Shown here: one piece after another, positions 31,956-42,915 of the stretch
Numbering within the stretch: the stretch's first letter is position 1
Layout of the letters: every line of letters begins with the position of its first letter
The notes under the pieces: generated by a model
Told to the model about the DNA's origin: nothing
What the model saw: the letters and a program-made list of their open reading frames with translations, nothing else
Databases searched by the model: none
Assembly (NCBI GenBank): GCA_004138175.2
Contig: RYFE02000009.1
Location: forward strand, 107,809-171,808
Source: Chloroflexales bacterium ZM16-3
Lineage (GTDB): Bacteria; Chloroflexota; Chloroflexia; Chloroflexales; Chloroflexaceae
Reading direction: 5' to 3'
Length of the DNA: 64,000 nucleotides
Translations under genes and position numbers: made by a program

Positions 31956-33185
31956 CTGAGGGTTTACGTTAACCTTGCGGTGGTTGCGGGTGTAATAGCG
32001 GATCTGGCGGGGGAGGTTCGGGTCGATCGGCGTCTCGCGGACAGCCCGGATGATCTGCTGGGTGGCGGTAGACACACAGGCCAGGATGTTGTCGGCGGGG
32101 GCACCATCGGCGCGCAGGCGGCGCAGCTCTGCCTCCCAGGGCACGCTACATGAGCCGTGGGCGGTGATGCCGATCAGGTCGGGGAGCACCTTGTTGTGGC
32201 GCAGCCAGTTTAGCGCGAGGCAGAAGGCGGTGGCCGGGCAGGGCAGCCGCTCCATCGTGAGCAGCAGCAGCTCGGCCTCGCGGGCCACGGCGATCAGCAT
32301 GAGCGCGCGATCTTCGGCAACCAGCTGATCGACGCTGCGCTGCGGGATCTCCAACAGGAGCTCAAGGGCGTCGGCCAGGGGCCGGGTGAGCGTATCGCCA
32401 CAGATGATCGCGGTGAAGCTCCACGGGATGCTTTTGATCAGGGCGATCAGCCGCTGGAGCGTCGTGCCGACATCAGGGTAGGTGAAGTGGAAGTCCTGCA
32501 CCTCGCTCACCTGCAGGCCATCATCCTGGGCCGACCCGAGGTAGACCACGCCATCCTGGGCGTAGAGCTGATCTTTGACGGTGGAGAGGCTGCGGAACTC
32601 GCGGTAGCGCTCGACGGTGTTGATATTGTCGAGCAGCTCAACCTGGGCCTGGGGGCTGTTTGCCAGCAGCAGCGAGCGGCCAAAGGCGCTCATCGCCTCG
32701 TCGTAGCTGCGTAGGCCCAGGTGGCACTTGCCCATGAGGTTGTAGGTCTCCCAGTCGTCGGGGTAGGTTTGCAGGGGTTGCTGGAGCTGGCCGAGCGCCG
32801 CATGATAGTCGCCGCGCGCATAATGGATCAGCGCCAGCTCAAAGTGCGTCGCCGAGTCATTAGAATCAAAGCTGAGGCAGCGCCCGAAGACATCGAGCGC
32901 CTCTTCGTAGCGCTCAAGCTCGACGAGGATGTAGCCGAGGTTGAAGAAGGACATGAAATTGCCCGTGAGGTTTGCGACAATGCGAAACTCCTCGGCGGCC
33001 TTGGCGAGCATCCCGCTGCGTTGGTAGTAGAAGCCGAGGGCGTTATGTGCCTCGGAGAGGTAGGGGTAGCTCTCGATCGCGCGCCGGTAGGCTTCTACCG
33101 CTTCGGCGATGCGGCTTGAGCGTTCGAGGGCTAGGCCGCGCTGAAGGTGGCGCAGTCCCGCCTTACGGTTGTGCTCTTCCTGCAT
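31953..33185 (-). CDS. Tetratricopeptide-repeat protein with unknown C-terminal domain
   Basis: A 410-residue soluble protein. Residues 1-180 hold about five TPR-like helix pairs (GLALERSSRIAEAVEAYRRAIESYPYLSEAHNALGFYYQRSG, then GYILVELERYEEALDVFGRCLSFDSNDSATHFELAL, and so on), giving a scaffold for protein binding. The C-terminal half (about 200-410) is alpha/beta with no recognised motif; it ends in RNHRKVNVNPQ. No membrane segment or signal peptide. Downstream of uvsE's start and upstream of rph on the same strand; likely co-transcribed with rph. Function unknown. Confidence 0.7.
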   Translation of the reverse strand: MQEEHNRKAGLRHLQRGLALERSSRIAEAVEAYRRAIESYPYLSEAHNALGFYYQRSGMLAKAAEEFRIVANLTGNFMSFFNLGYILVELERYEEALDVFGRCLSFDSNDSATHFELALIHYARGDYHAALGQLQQPLQTYPDDWETYNLMGKCHLGLRSYDEAMSAFGRSLLLANSPQAQVELLDNINTVERYREFRSLSTVKDQLYAQDGVVYLGSAQDDGLQVSEVQDFHFTYPDVGTTLQRLIALIKSIPWSFTAIICGDTLTRPLADALELLLEIPQRSVDQLVAEDRALMLIAVAREAELLLLTMERLPCPATAFCLALNWLRHNKVLPDLIGITAHGSCSVPWEAELRRLRADGAPADNILACVSTATQQIIRAVRETPIDPNLPRQIRYYTRNHRKVNVNPQ

Positions 33186-33196
33186 CGCTGGCCTCC

Positions 33197-33916
33197 TCAG
33201 CGCGAGTTGCCTAGGGCCACCCGCTGTGCCGCGATCAGCTGTTCGATCCCTTGCCCCGCCATGTCGATCAGCGCATCGAGCTGCGCCCGATCCACCGGCG
33301 CGCCCTCGGCCGTCCCTTGCACCTCGACAAACGCGCCGCTGTCGGTCTTCACCACATTACAGTCCACATCGGCGCGGCTATCCTCGCTGTAGTCGAGGTC
33401 GAGCAGCAGCTCGCCGCCGACCATGCCGACGCTCACGGCGGCCACGCCCCGGGCCAGCGGGTCGCCGGTTAGCTTGCCGTCGGCCTGGAGCTTCCGTATG
33501 GCCAGGGCCAGGGCCACGTAGCCGCCGGTGATCGCGGCTGTGCGGGTGCCACCATCGGCCTGGATGACATCGCAGTCGATGGTGATCAGGCGCTCGCCGA
33601 GGGACTCCAGGTGTACGGCGGCGCGCAGGGCGCGGCCGATCAGGCGCTGGATCTCTTGGGTGCGCCCGCCAGCGCCAGCCCGCTCGCGCCGGGTGCGGGT
33701 GTGGGTGGAGCGCGGCAGCAGCGCGTACTCGCCGCTGACCCAGCCGCGCCCCTGCCCGCGCAGCCATCCTGGCACATGATCCTCCAGGCTGGCCGCGCAG
33801 AGCACTCGCGTGTTGCCGCAGACGATCAGGGCTGAGCCCTCGGCGTAGGGGGCGTATCCTGGGATAATCTCGATTGTGCGTAGCTCGTCGGGACGCCGCC
33901 CATCAGCTCGTGCCAT
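33197..33916 (-). CDS. rph: Ribonuclease PH
   Basis: A 239-residue phosphorolytic 3'-exoribonuclease that trims tRNA 3' ends using phosphate. Conserved elements in order: [105 protein letters not shown], and [27 protein letters not shown]. Full length. An AT-rich region follows upstream (33930-33968). The TPR gene begins 11 bases from its end, so these probably form one unit. Confidence 0.95.
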   Translation of the reverse strand: MARADGRRPDELRTIEIIPGYAPYAEGSALIVCGNTRVLCAASLEDHVPGWLRGQGRGWVSGEYALLPRSTHTRTRRERAGAGGRTQEIQRLIGRALRAAVHLESLGERLITIDCDVIQADGGTRTAAITGGYVALALAIRKLQADGKLTGDPLARGVAAVSVGMVGGELLLDLDYSEDSRADVDCNVVKTDSGAFVEVQGTAEGAPVDRAQLDALIDMAGQGIEQLIAAQRVALGNSR

Positions 33917-33969
33917 GGATCCTCCATCGGGTCGGTAGAAATGTACATATCATAACATAAACTATATTT

Positions 33970-34560
33970 TTATAATATTCGCCGACCGCGCCAGAGGTAC
34001 CAGCTGGCCACGCTGCGGTGCGGACGCCACAGCTCGCCCATGCGGCGCAGCTCGGCTGGTGGTGGTGGCGCAGGCAGTGCATAGAACTGTTGGGCAGCGT
34101 AGCGCAGGCCAAGGTCGTCGGCGGGGAGCACGTCGGGCCGTCCGAGGGCGAACATCAGGTAGATCTCGGCGGTCCAGCGGCCGATGCCCTTGACTGCCGT
34201 GAGCTGGGCGATCACGATGTCGTCGTCGAGATCAGGCAGGGCGGCCAGATCCAGGGAGCCAAGCGCTGTCCGCTCAGCCAGATCGATCAGGTAGCGCACC
34301 TTCTGGCCCGACAGGCCGACGGCGCGCAGCTGCTCGGGCTCAATGGCCAGGATGCGCTCAGGCGTCACCTCGCTGAGCAGCGCCTCTAGTCGGCCCATGA
34401 TCGCCGCAGCCGCCTTGATCGAGATCTGCTGCGAGATGATCGCGTTGGCCAGGGTGTGGAATCCGTGAGCGCCCGGCGTGAACTCGTACGGCCCCACCGC
34501 GTCGATTACGGCGGACAGCACCGGGTCAGCGGCGCGCAGGTGGGCGATGGCGTGTTCCAT
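33970..34560 (-). CDS. AlkA-like DNA-3-methyladenine glycosylase (HhH-GPD)
   Basis: A 196-residue base-excision DNA glycosylase that removes alkylated purines. The helix-hairpin-helix is LTAVKGIGRWTAEIYLMFAL (about residues 130-149), and the catalytic Asp follows in LPADDLGLRYA. The N-terminal half shows LANAIISQQISIKAAAAIMGRL, typical of AlkA/MAG. It lacks the N-terminal beta domain of E. coli AlkA, as short MAG-type enzymes do. It sits between rph and the divergent selB. A possible iron-box and promoter region (34615-34647) lies upstream. Confidence 0.88.
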   Translation of the reverse strand: MEHAIAHLRAADPVLSAVIDAVGPYEFTPGAHGFHTLANAIISQQISIKAAAAIMGRLEALLSEVTPERILAIEPEQLRAVGLSGQKVRYLIDLAERTALGSLDLAALPDLDDDIVIAQLTAVKGIGRWTAEIYLMFALGRPDVLPADDLGLRYAAQQFYALPAPPPPAELRRMGELWRPHRSVASWYLWRGRRIL

Positions 34561-34565
34561 ATCTG

Positions 34566-34594
34566 GGAATCGGGAGTCAGGAGTCGGGAGTCGG
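34566..34594. repeat. Heptad array (GGAATCG/GGAGTCA/GGAGTCG)
   Basis: Four AGTCGGG-type units directly upstream of the alkA-like start, matched by opposite-strand units at 34700-34737 around the selB promoter. The two arrays could base-pair across the 34615-34647 operator-like region. Confidence 0.8.
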
Positions 34595-34614
34595 CTCCGA
34601 TCCTACAATGTCAG

Positions 34615-34647
34615 TTGACGGATAATGATAATCTCAATGATAATAAT
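34615..34647 (+). promoter_or_regulatory. Promoter with GATAAT-repeat, Fur-box-like operator
   Basis: TTGACG (34615-34620), an 18-base spacer, GATAAT (34639-34644). The spacer begins GATAATGATAATC, followed by CTCAAT and GATAAT, i.e. four adjacent NAT-type hexamers similar to the classical GATAAT arrays of Fur boxes. It is unusually AT-rich for this GC-rich window. It would serve selB and possibly the divergent glycosylase gene. The regulator is inferred only by motif. Confidence 0.4.
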
Positions 34648-34699
34648 ACCATGATGCGTTTGCGTGTGCTTTTACCTATTGAGGATCTCGGTATCTGAC

Positions 34700-34737
34700 G
34701 CCCGGCGTCCGACTCCCGACTCCCAACCCCCGACTCC
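34700..34737. repeat. Heptad array (CGACTCC/CAACCCC) overlapping the selB leader
   Basis: CCGACTCCCGACTCCCAACC units run to within 2 bases of the selB start. If translation began at TTG/ATG positions further upstream they would be coding; the conserved SelB start says they are not. Confidence 0.8.
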
Positions 34738-34738
34738 T

Positions 34739-36598
34739 ATGTATGTCATCGGAACCGCCGGCCATGTCGATCACGGCAAGTCCACCCTGGTGAAGGCGCT
34801 GACCGGGATTGACCCCGACCGCCTGGCCGAGGAGCAGCGCCGCGAGATGACGATTGACCTCGGCTTCGCCTGGATGGAGCTGCCGAGCGGGCGCAGCGTC
34901 AGCCTGGTGGATGTGCCCGGCCACGAGCGATTCATCAAGAACATGCTCGCCGGGGTCGGCGGGCTCGATGCCGCGCTCCTGGTGATCGCCGCCGACGAGG
35001 CGGTTATGCCGCAGACCAACGAGCACCTGGCTATCCTCGATTTGCTCGGCGTCACACACGGCGTGGTGGCGCTCACCAAGGCCGACCTGGTTGACGCTGA
35101 CTGGCTGGCCCTGGTGCGCGATGAGGTGGCCGCGCGCCTGGCGGGCACCAGCCTGGCGGGCGCGCCGATGGTGGCTGTCTCGGCCCGCACCGGCCAGGGC
35201 CTTGCTGAGCTGCGTGCCGCCCTTGATGCGGTGCTCGACGTGACCCCGGCTCGCTCCGGGGCCGCCGGCGCGCCGCGTCTCCCGATCGACCGCTCCTTCA
35301 CCATCGGCGGCTTCGGCACGGTGGTCACGGGCACCCTGCTCGATGGCCCACTGGCGGTTGGCCAGGAGGTTGAGATCCTGCCGGGTGGGCTGCGCGCACG
35401 CATCCGTGGCCTACAGACCCACAAGCAGCGCGGCGAGAGCGCCCTGCCCGGCACCCGCGTGGCCGTGAACCTCTCCGGCATCCACCACAGCCAGCTTGGC
35501 CGAGGCGATGTGCTGAGCCTGCCCGGTGCTCACGCGCCTACCACGATGATCGACCTGCGCCTGCGGGTGCTGTCCGATGCGCCGCAGCCCATTCGGCAAA
35601 ACGATGGGCTTGACCTGTTCGTCGGCGCGGCTGAGGTGCGCTGCCGCGTGACCCTGCTCGATGCTGAGGAGTTGGCACCGGGGCATACAGGTTGGGCGCA
35701 GCTGCGCCTAGAGCGGCCGACTGTGGCAGCCAGGGGCGATCGCTGCATCCTGCGGGTGGCCTCGCCCAGCCTGACGGTGGCTGGCGGGGCGGTGATCGAC
35801 CCGCACCCGTCCCGCCACCGCCGCTTCCGCGCCGAGGTGATCGCCGCGCTTGAAACCCTAGCCCGTGGCGCGCCCGACGAACTGCTGCTTCAGTCCCTTG
35901 GCGACGGGCCGCCCCGCGAGCGGGCCGATCTGCTGCGCGAGGTGGGGATGCCCGAGGCGGTGGCCGATGCCGCGCTGGCTGGGCTGATCGGCGCTGGAAG
36001 GGTGCTTGTGCTGGGAGGCGAATCTGCCGCGCACCTTGTTGCCGCAGCGGGCTGGGCGAAGCTGGAGGAGCGCCTGCTGCCGCCGCTGCGGGCCTTCCAC
36101 CGGCGCTACCCGCTGCGCGAGGGCATGCCGCGCGAGGAGCTGCGCCAGCGGCTGCGCCTGACCCCGCGCGCCCTCGCAGCCTTTCTCGACGAGGCCGCCC
36201 GACGTGGGCTGATCGGCCTGAGCGATACGGCTGCCTGTGCGGCTGGGCATACGGCCGATCCCGACCCCGCCGCCCGCCGCGAGCTTGACGCGGCCCTGGC
36301 GGCCATGTCCCGTGCGCCCTACGGTCCGCCCGCGCCCGAGATCGACCCCGAGCTGCTGGCCTGGGCTCTCGACCGCCGCCTGCTGGTGCGCGTCGCCGCC
36401 GATGTCTTTTTCCTGCCCGCCACCTACGACGAGCTGCTGGCCTGGGTGCGCGCCACCATCGCCGCCGAGGGCAGCGTCAGCGTCGGCCAGCTGCGCGACC
36501 GCTTCGGCAGCTCGCGCAAGTACGCCCTGACTTTTCTGGAGCATCTCGACGAGCGCAAGATCACTCGCCGCCAGGGCGAGGGGCGGGTGCTCGCCTAA
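34739..36598 (+). CDS. selB: Selenocysteine-specific elongation factor SelB
   Basis: A 619-residue GTPase that delivers selenocysteyl-tRNA to UGA codons marked by a SECIS element. MYVIGTAGHVDHGKSTLVKALTG is G1, with MTIDLGFAWM, DVPGHERFIKNM, TKADLVD and SAR as the other G motifs. EF-Tu domains 2 and 3 follow (about 175-340), then the C-terminal winged-helix repeats (about 375-610) that bind SECIS; the last one shows GSVSVGQLRDRFGSSRKYALTFLEHLDERKITRR. ATG 34739 is the conserved start; upstream in-frame extension is heptad-encoded. selA, selC and selD are not in the window, nor do I see an in-frame UGA in a gene here, so selenoproteins must lie elsewhere. Confidence 0.93.
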   Translation: MYVIGTAGHVDHGKSTLVKALTGIDPDRLAEEQRREMTIDLGFAWMELPSGRSVSLVDVPGHERFIKNMLAGVGGLDAALLVIAADEAVMPQTNEHLAILDLLGVTHGVVALTKADLVDADWLALVRDEVAARLAGTSLAGAPMVAVSARTGQGLAELRAALDAVLDVTPARSGAAGAPRLPIDRSFTIGGFGTVVTGTLLDGPLAVGQEVEILPGGLRARIRGLQTHKQRGESALPGTRVAVNLSGIHHSQLGRGDVLSLPGAHAPTTMIDLRLRVLSDAPQPIRQNDGLDLFVGAAEVRCRVTLLDAEELAPGHTGWAQLRLERPTVAARGDRCILRVASPSLTVAGGAVIDPHPSRHRRFRAEVIAALETLARGAPDELLLQSLGDGPPRERADLLREVGMPEAVADAALAGLIGAGRVLVLGGESAAHLVAAAGWAKLEERLLPPLRAFHRRYPLREGMPREELRQRLRLTPRALAAFLDEAARRGLIGLSDTAACAAGHTADPDPAARRELDAALAAMSRAPYGPPAPEIDPELLAWALDRRLLVRVAADVFFLPATYDELLAWVRATIAAEGSVSVGQLRDRFGSSRKYALTFLEHLDERKITRRQGEGRVLA

Positions 36599-36688
36599 TT
36601 GTGAAACCCTCCCCTTGTGTGGACAATGCCCGCCGCAGCGTGATACACTTCCTTGATAGTTGTTTTACTGCGAAGAAAGGACACGCCT

Positions 36689-37867
36689 GTGGCGAAGCCA
36701 GAGAACGATATGCGTCGGCTCGGCACGATCCTGGTGCTCGGGGTCGCTGCCGGGGCTGCGGCGCGCTACTATATTGAGACCCGCGCCCGCAGCGAGGCGA
36801 AGACGCCCACTAGGATGATCGATTGGGAGCAGGCCCGTAGCGTGGCGCTGCGTGTCTCGCAGTGGGAGCAGGCACCGATTGCCGACCGAGCCTTCCGCCG
36901 TGAGCAGTATGTGCGCCTAGTGAAGCAGAGCGAGCCGCTGATCGCTGACTACCTGGGTGTCCAGCTGCCCGCGCCGATCAGCCAGGTGTATGTGTTCGAC
37001 CGCCGTGAGTGGCTGGAGGCCAACTTTATCTCTTTCGAGCAGCTGTTCCGACCGATCGAGGCGATCTACGAGCGCAACGGCGGGGCCAGCGGTGCCCTGG
37101 CGATGCTCATGGGTGGCCTTAACAGCAAGGTGCTCGGCGCTCAGATCGGCATGCTGCTTGGCTTCCTGGCCCGCCGCGTGCTCGGCCAGTACGATCTGAG
37201 CCTGCTCTCGCCCGACCCGAATACCCGTGGCGCGCTCTACTATGTCGAGGCCAACATCAGCCGGGTGCAGGCCAGTCTCGGCCTGAACGATGAGGACTAC
37301 CGGCTCTGGATCGCGCTCCACGAGACGACCCACGCCTTCGAGTTTGAGGCATACCCCTGGGTGCGCGCCCACTTCAACGACCTGCTCCAGCAGTACTTCG
37401 ACCAGCTCAGCAGCCAGCTTGAGAGCCTGGGCAGCGGCCTCATCCAGCTGGCCGGGCGGGTGGCCCAGAGCATCGGCACGGGCACCCACTGGATCGAGGT
37501 CGTGCAGACGCCGCAGCAGCGCGCGATCTTCAATCAGCTCCAGGCGCTGATGTCGCTGATCGAGGGCTACGGCAACCATGTGATGAACGCTGTCGGTCGC
37601 CAGATGCTGCCCAGCTTCGATGATATTGAGCATCGCATCGCTCAGCGTCAGCAGACCCGCACCCTGGTCGAGCAGCTCTTCAACCAGCTCACCGGCATGG
37701 ATCTGAAGCTGGCCCAGTACCAGCAGGGTGAGGCGTTCGTCAACGGGGTTGTAGAGGCGCGCGGGATCGCCTTCGCCGCTCGGGTATGGGAGCGTGTCGA
37801 GTACCTGCCGACCATGGAGGAGATTCGCGCGCCGCAGCAGTGGGTGGCCCGCATGGAGACGATGTAG
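36689..37867 (+). CDS. Zincin-family (F420-associated type) putative metalloprotease
   Basis: A 392-residue protein from GTG 36689, chosen because GAAAGGA lies 8 bases upstream; TTG 36653 would add a basic peptide. A short N-terminal hydrophobic segment (TILVLGVAAGAAARYY) is followed by helical sequence. The zincin signature HETTHAFEF (HExxH plus downstream ligands) is near residue 210. Typical family landmarks include WEQARSVALRVSQWE, REQYVRLVKQSEPLIADYLGV and LIEGYGNHVMNAVGR. It matches the Zincin_2 group first annotated near coenzyme F420 genes; no F420 genes are seen here. Substrate unknown; location may be membrane-anchored. A strong terminator follows. Confidence 0.82.
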   Translation: MAKPENDMRRLGTILVLGVAAGAAARYYIETRARSEAKTPTRMIDWEQARSVALRVSQWEQAPIADRAFRREQYVRLVKQSEPLIADYLGVQLPAPISQVYVFDRREWLEANFISFEQLFRPIEAIYERNGGASGALAMLMGGLNSKVLGAQIGMLLGFLARRVLGQYDLSLLSPDPNTRGALYYVEANISRVQASLGLNDEDYRLWIALHETTHAFEFEAYPWVRAHFNDLLQQYFDQLSSQLESLGSGLIQLAGRVAQSIGTGTHWIEVVQTPQQRAIFNQLQALMSLIEGYGNHVMNAVGRQMLPSFDDIEHRIAQRQQTRTLVEQLFNQLTGMDLKLAQYQQGEAFVNGVVEARGIAFAARVWERVEYLPTMEEIRAPQQWVARMETM

Positions 37868-37891
37868 GCGCAGCTGAACAGCGCTACCAAG

Positions 37892-37927
37892 CAAAAGGGG
37901 GTGTGCGTTAGCGCACACCCCCTTTTG
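37892..37927 (+). terminator. Rho-independent terminator after the zincin gene
   Basis: 16-base perfect arms (37892-37907 and 37912-37927) with a TTAG loop, ending in CCCCCTTTTGTTG. The best canonical terminator in the window. Confidence 0.75.
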
Positions 37928-38190
37928 TTGTGCGAAATACTATATCTTGGCCATTATCTGTTACATCGGGAACTTTTTATGACCACGTAGTGTAGCACAT
38001 AACCTTCGGGAATGCTATAGATAGTTGCGAAGTATCAATAATAGTTGACGGAAACACACTTGTGAAAAGCGTACATATCGGCTAAGTTAGGATCATATAT
38101 CGATATACAGACGATAACAATACCCGGCGGTTATGGATTCTGTAGCAGTGGGGCAGCCGGTGCCTCAGCGACACTAGAGGGGGGATAGAC
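37928..38190. other. AT-rich intergenic region before the cytochrome gene
   Basis: About 260 bases with no open reading frame of note. It contains an ATATCGATAT palindrome near 38098 and a TTGACG box at 38045-38050 but no matching -10 at standard spacing. It is probably the promoter region of the cytochrome c gene. Confidence 0.5.
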
Positions 38191-38730
38191 TTGAGCCAGC
38201 CAACCTACATCCAGTCCACCAACACGAATCAGCAACTCCGTCGACCGCTCCTGCTCACGCTCGCGCTGATCGGGATGAGCGCATTCGTCATGATCTTCGC
38301 AAGCGGCTGTGGAGGGAACGCAGCCGCAGCCGAGATCGCGCCGATCCAGGCTCCTCAGGTTGCGGCTGTGCCGATCCTCTCGCCCGATCAGATTGCGACC
38401 GCCAGGGAGCTACTCGTCAGCCAAGGATGTGTCGGCTGCCACACGATCGGCATGTTCCCAGAGGCCCAGGGGCTCATTGGCCCGAACCTGACCCACATCG
38501 CCACCGAGGTGGAGCAGATCATTCTGTCGCCGGAATATAAGGCAAGCGGCGGCGCCGCCGTGAATGTTGGGCAGTACCTGTACGAGTCGATCCTCGTCCC
38601 GCCGCTGTATGTGGCCCCGGACTGCCCGATGGGCGAGTGCCCCAACTATGTGATGCCGCAAAACTTCGGCGATCGGATGACGAATGAACAGATCAATCTG
38701 ATCGTCGATCTGTTCTCAACCTTCAAGTAG
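38191..38730 (+). CDS. Membrane-associated c-type cytochrome (single heme)
   Basis: A 179-residue protein from TTG 38191, preceded by AGGGGGGAT. An N-terminal hydrophobic segment (LLTLALIGMSAFVMIFASGC) ends in a lipobox-like ASGC, so it is a candidate lipoprotein tethered outside the cell. The heme-binding CVGCH lies near residue 80, and a later Met (YVMPQNF) is the plausible sixth ligand. Helices ending ITNEQINLIVDLFSTFK-like (DRMTNEQINLIVDLF) fit a class I cytochrome c. It could serve electron transfer in photosynthesis or in the alternative complex III; no other redox genes adjoin. The Cys-rich stretch APDCPMGECP (two extra Cys) is unusual for class I cytochromes. Confidence 0.8.
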   Translation: MSQPTYIQSTNTNQQLRRPLLLTLALIGMSAFVMIFASGCGGNAAAAEIAPIQAPQVAAVPILSPDQIATARELLVSQGCVGCHTIGMFPEAQGLIGPNLTHIATEVEQIILSPEYKASGGAAVNVGQYLYESILVPPLYVAPDCPMGECPNYVMPQNFGDRMTNEQINLIVDLFSTFK

Positions 38731-38742
38731 GGCCACCCCATG

Positions 38743-38795
38743 GATTATGGTGTGATGGTGGTGCGGCGCAGCCGCACCACCATCACACCATAATC
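38743..38795. repeat. Palindrome of the TGATGGTG-TGCGGC family
   Basis: 25-base perfect arms (38743-38767 and 38771-38795) with a GCA loop. It lies between the cytochrome gene and the convergent ligA end. Shares its core with 27601-27641. Confidence 0.85.
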
Positions 38796-38814
38796 ACCTC
38801 TCGGGATAGCGACC

Positions 38815-41417
<2,603 letters not shown>

Positions 41418-42845
41418 ATGGGAGAGATTGAAGGCTTCCTGAAGTACGATCGCGCAAACCCACACGGCAGGCCGGTCGATGAGCGACTCGCCGACTACCA
41501 CGATGTCTATCTGCCGCTTGATGATGTTACCGTGATGCACCAGGGCGCCCGCTGCATGGACTGCGGCATCCCCTACTGCCACGTCGCCTGCCCGCTGGGC
41601 AACTACATCCCCGGCTGGAACGACCTAGTCTCCGACGGTGACTGGGAGCGTGCGCTCTCGGAGCTGCACCGCGACAACAACTTCCCCGAGTTTACCGGCC
41701 ACCTCTGCCCGGCCCTCTGCGAGGGCGCGTGCTCGCTCAGCCTGAACTTTGAGCCGGTGGCGATCAAGATGATCGAGCTCCAGATTATCGAGCGGGGCTT
41801 CGCCGAGGGCTGGGTGCGGCCGCACCCGCCGCACCATCTGACCGGCAAGCGCGTGGCCATCGTCGGCTCCGGCCCCGCCGGCCTCGCCGCCGCCCAGCAG
41901 TTGCGCCGCCAGGGCCACGAGGTCTCCGTCTTCGAGCGCGCCGACCGGGTTGGCGGGCTGCTGCGCTACGGCATCCCCGAGTTCAAGCTTGAGAAGCATA
42001 TCATCGACCGCCGCCTGGCCCAGCTAGAGGCCGAGGGCATCGTCTTCAACACCGGCGTCGATGTCGGCGGGAGCCTGCCGGCCGAGGAACTCACCAGTGG
42101 CTTCGACGCTGTCCTGCTCGCCGGCGGCTCTCGCCAGCCGCGCGACCTAAACGTCGAGGGGCGACAGCTCGAAGGAACCTACTTCGCCATGGAGTTCCTC
42201 ACCCAGCAGAACCAGCGCTGCGCCGGCGATGACATCCCGCCCGACGATGCAATCTCCGCCCACGGCAAGCACGTTATCGTGATCGGCGGCGGCGACACCG
42301 GGGCCGACTGCGTGGGCACCTCGCTGCGCCATGGCGCCCTGAGCGTCACCTCCTTTGAGCTGCTGCCCCAGCCGCCGCTCCAGCGGGCCCAGGATAACCC
42401 CTGGCCCGAGTGGCCGCGGATCTTCCGCACCGCATCCTCGCACGAGGAGGGCGGCGAGCGCATCTACGCCGTTCAGACGAAGCGCCTGATCGGCGACGAG
42501 CGCGGCCGCCTGACGGCGATTGAGGCGGTGCGCGTAAGCTGGCAGCGCGACGCCCAGGGCCGCATGCAGATGGAGGAGGTTCCCGACAGTGCCTTCACTC
42601 TGCCCTGCGACCTCGTTCTCCTGGCGATGGGCTTCACCGGGGCCGAGCGCGGTGGTCTGATCGAGCAACTCGGCGTCGAGATCAACCCGCGCGGCTCGGT
42701 GACGACAGATGCGAACAAGATGACCTCGCGATCAGGGGTGTTCGCAGCAGGCGACATGAGCCGTGGTCAGTCGCTGATCGTCTGGGCGATCGCCGAGGGC
42801 CGCGCTGCCGCCAAGAGTATCGGCCGCTTCCTGAGCCAGGGCTAG
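41418..42845 (+). CDS. gltD: Glutamate synthase small subunit / GltD-family oxidoreductase
   Basis: A 475-residue flavoprotein that passes electrons from NADPH through FAD and iron-sulfur centres to the large glutamate synthase subunit. N-terminal Cys clusters ARCMDCGIPYCHVACPLGN and GHLCPALCEGACSL coordinate two 4Fe-4S centres. VAIVGSGPAGLAAAQQL binds FAD and VIVIGGGDTGADCVGTSL binds NADPH. FAAGDMSRGQSLIVWAIAEGR closes the second FAD contact. The gltB large subunit is not beside it, so it must be elsewhere, or this subunit serves another partner. GAGAGG precedes ATG 41418; upstream frame extension to 41241 is not supported by conservation. Confidence 0.92.
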   Translation: MGEIEGFLKYDRANPHGRPVDERLADYHDVYLPLDDVTVMHQGARCMDCGIPYCHVACPLGNYIPGWNDLVSDGDWERALSELHRDNNFPEFTGHLCPALCEGACSLSLNFEPVAIKMIELQIIERGFAEGWVRPHPPHHLTGKRVAIVGSGPAGLAAAQQLRRQGHEVSVFERADRVGGLLRYGIPEFKLEKHIIDRRLAQLEAEGIVFNTGVDVGGSLPAEELTSGFDAVLLAGGSRQPRDLNVEGRQLEGTYFAMEFLTQQNQRCAGDDIPPDDAISAHGKHVIVIGGGDTGADCVGTSLRHGALSVTSFELLPQPPLQRAQDNPWPEWPRIFRTASSHEEGGERIYAVQTKRLIGDERGRLTAIEAVRVSWQRDAQGRMQMEEVPDSAFTLPCDLVLLAMGFTGAERGGLIEQLGVEINPRGSVTTDANKMTSRSGVFAAGDMSRGQSLIVWAIAEGRAAAKSIGRFLSQG

Positions 42846-42861
42846 GTTCACAAGAAGGTGA

Positions 42862-42915
42862 GATCAGGGATGGCGTAGGGAAGCAGCATGCTGCTTCCCT
42901 ACGCCATCCCTGATC
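42862..42915. repeat. 54-base perfect palindrome of the GTAGGG-GCAGC family
   Basis: 27-base arms (42862-42888 and 42889-42915), no loop. It overlaps the last codons and stop of the histidine kinase gene (stop at 42899) and lies 16 bases after the gltD stop: a shared 3' element for convergent genes. Core GTAGGGAAGCAGC. Confidence 0.85.

Noticed and set aside
38045..38050. TTGACG as a cytochrome promoter
   Set aside because: No -10 box at 16-18 bases spacing, so not called.
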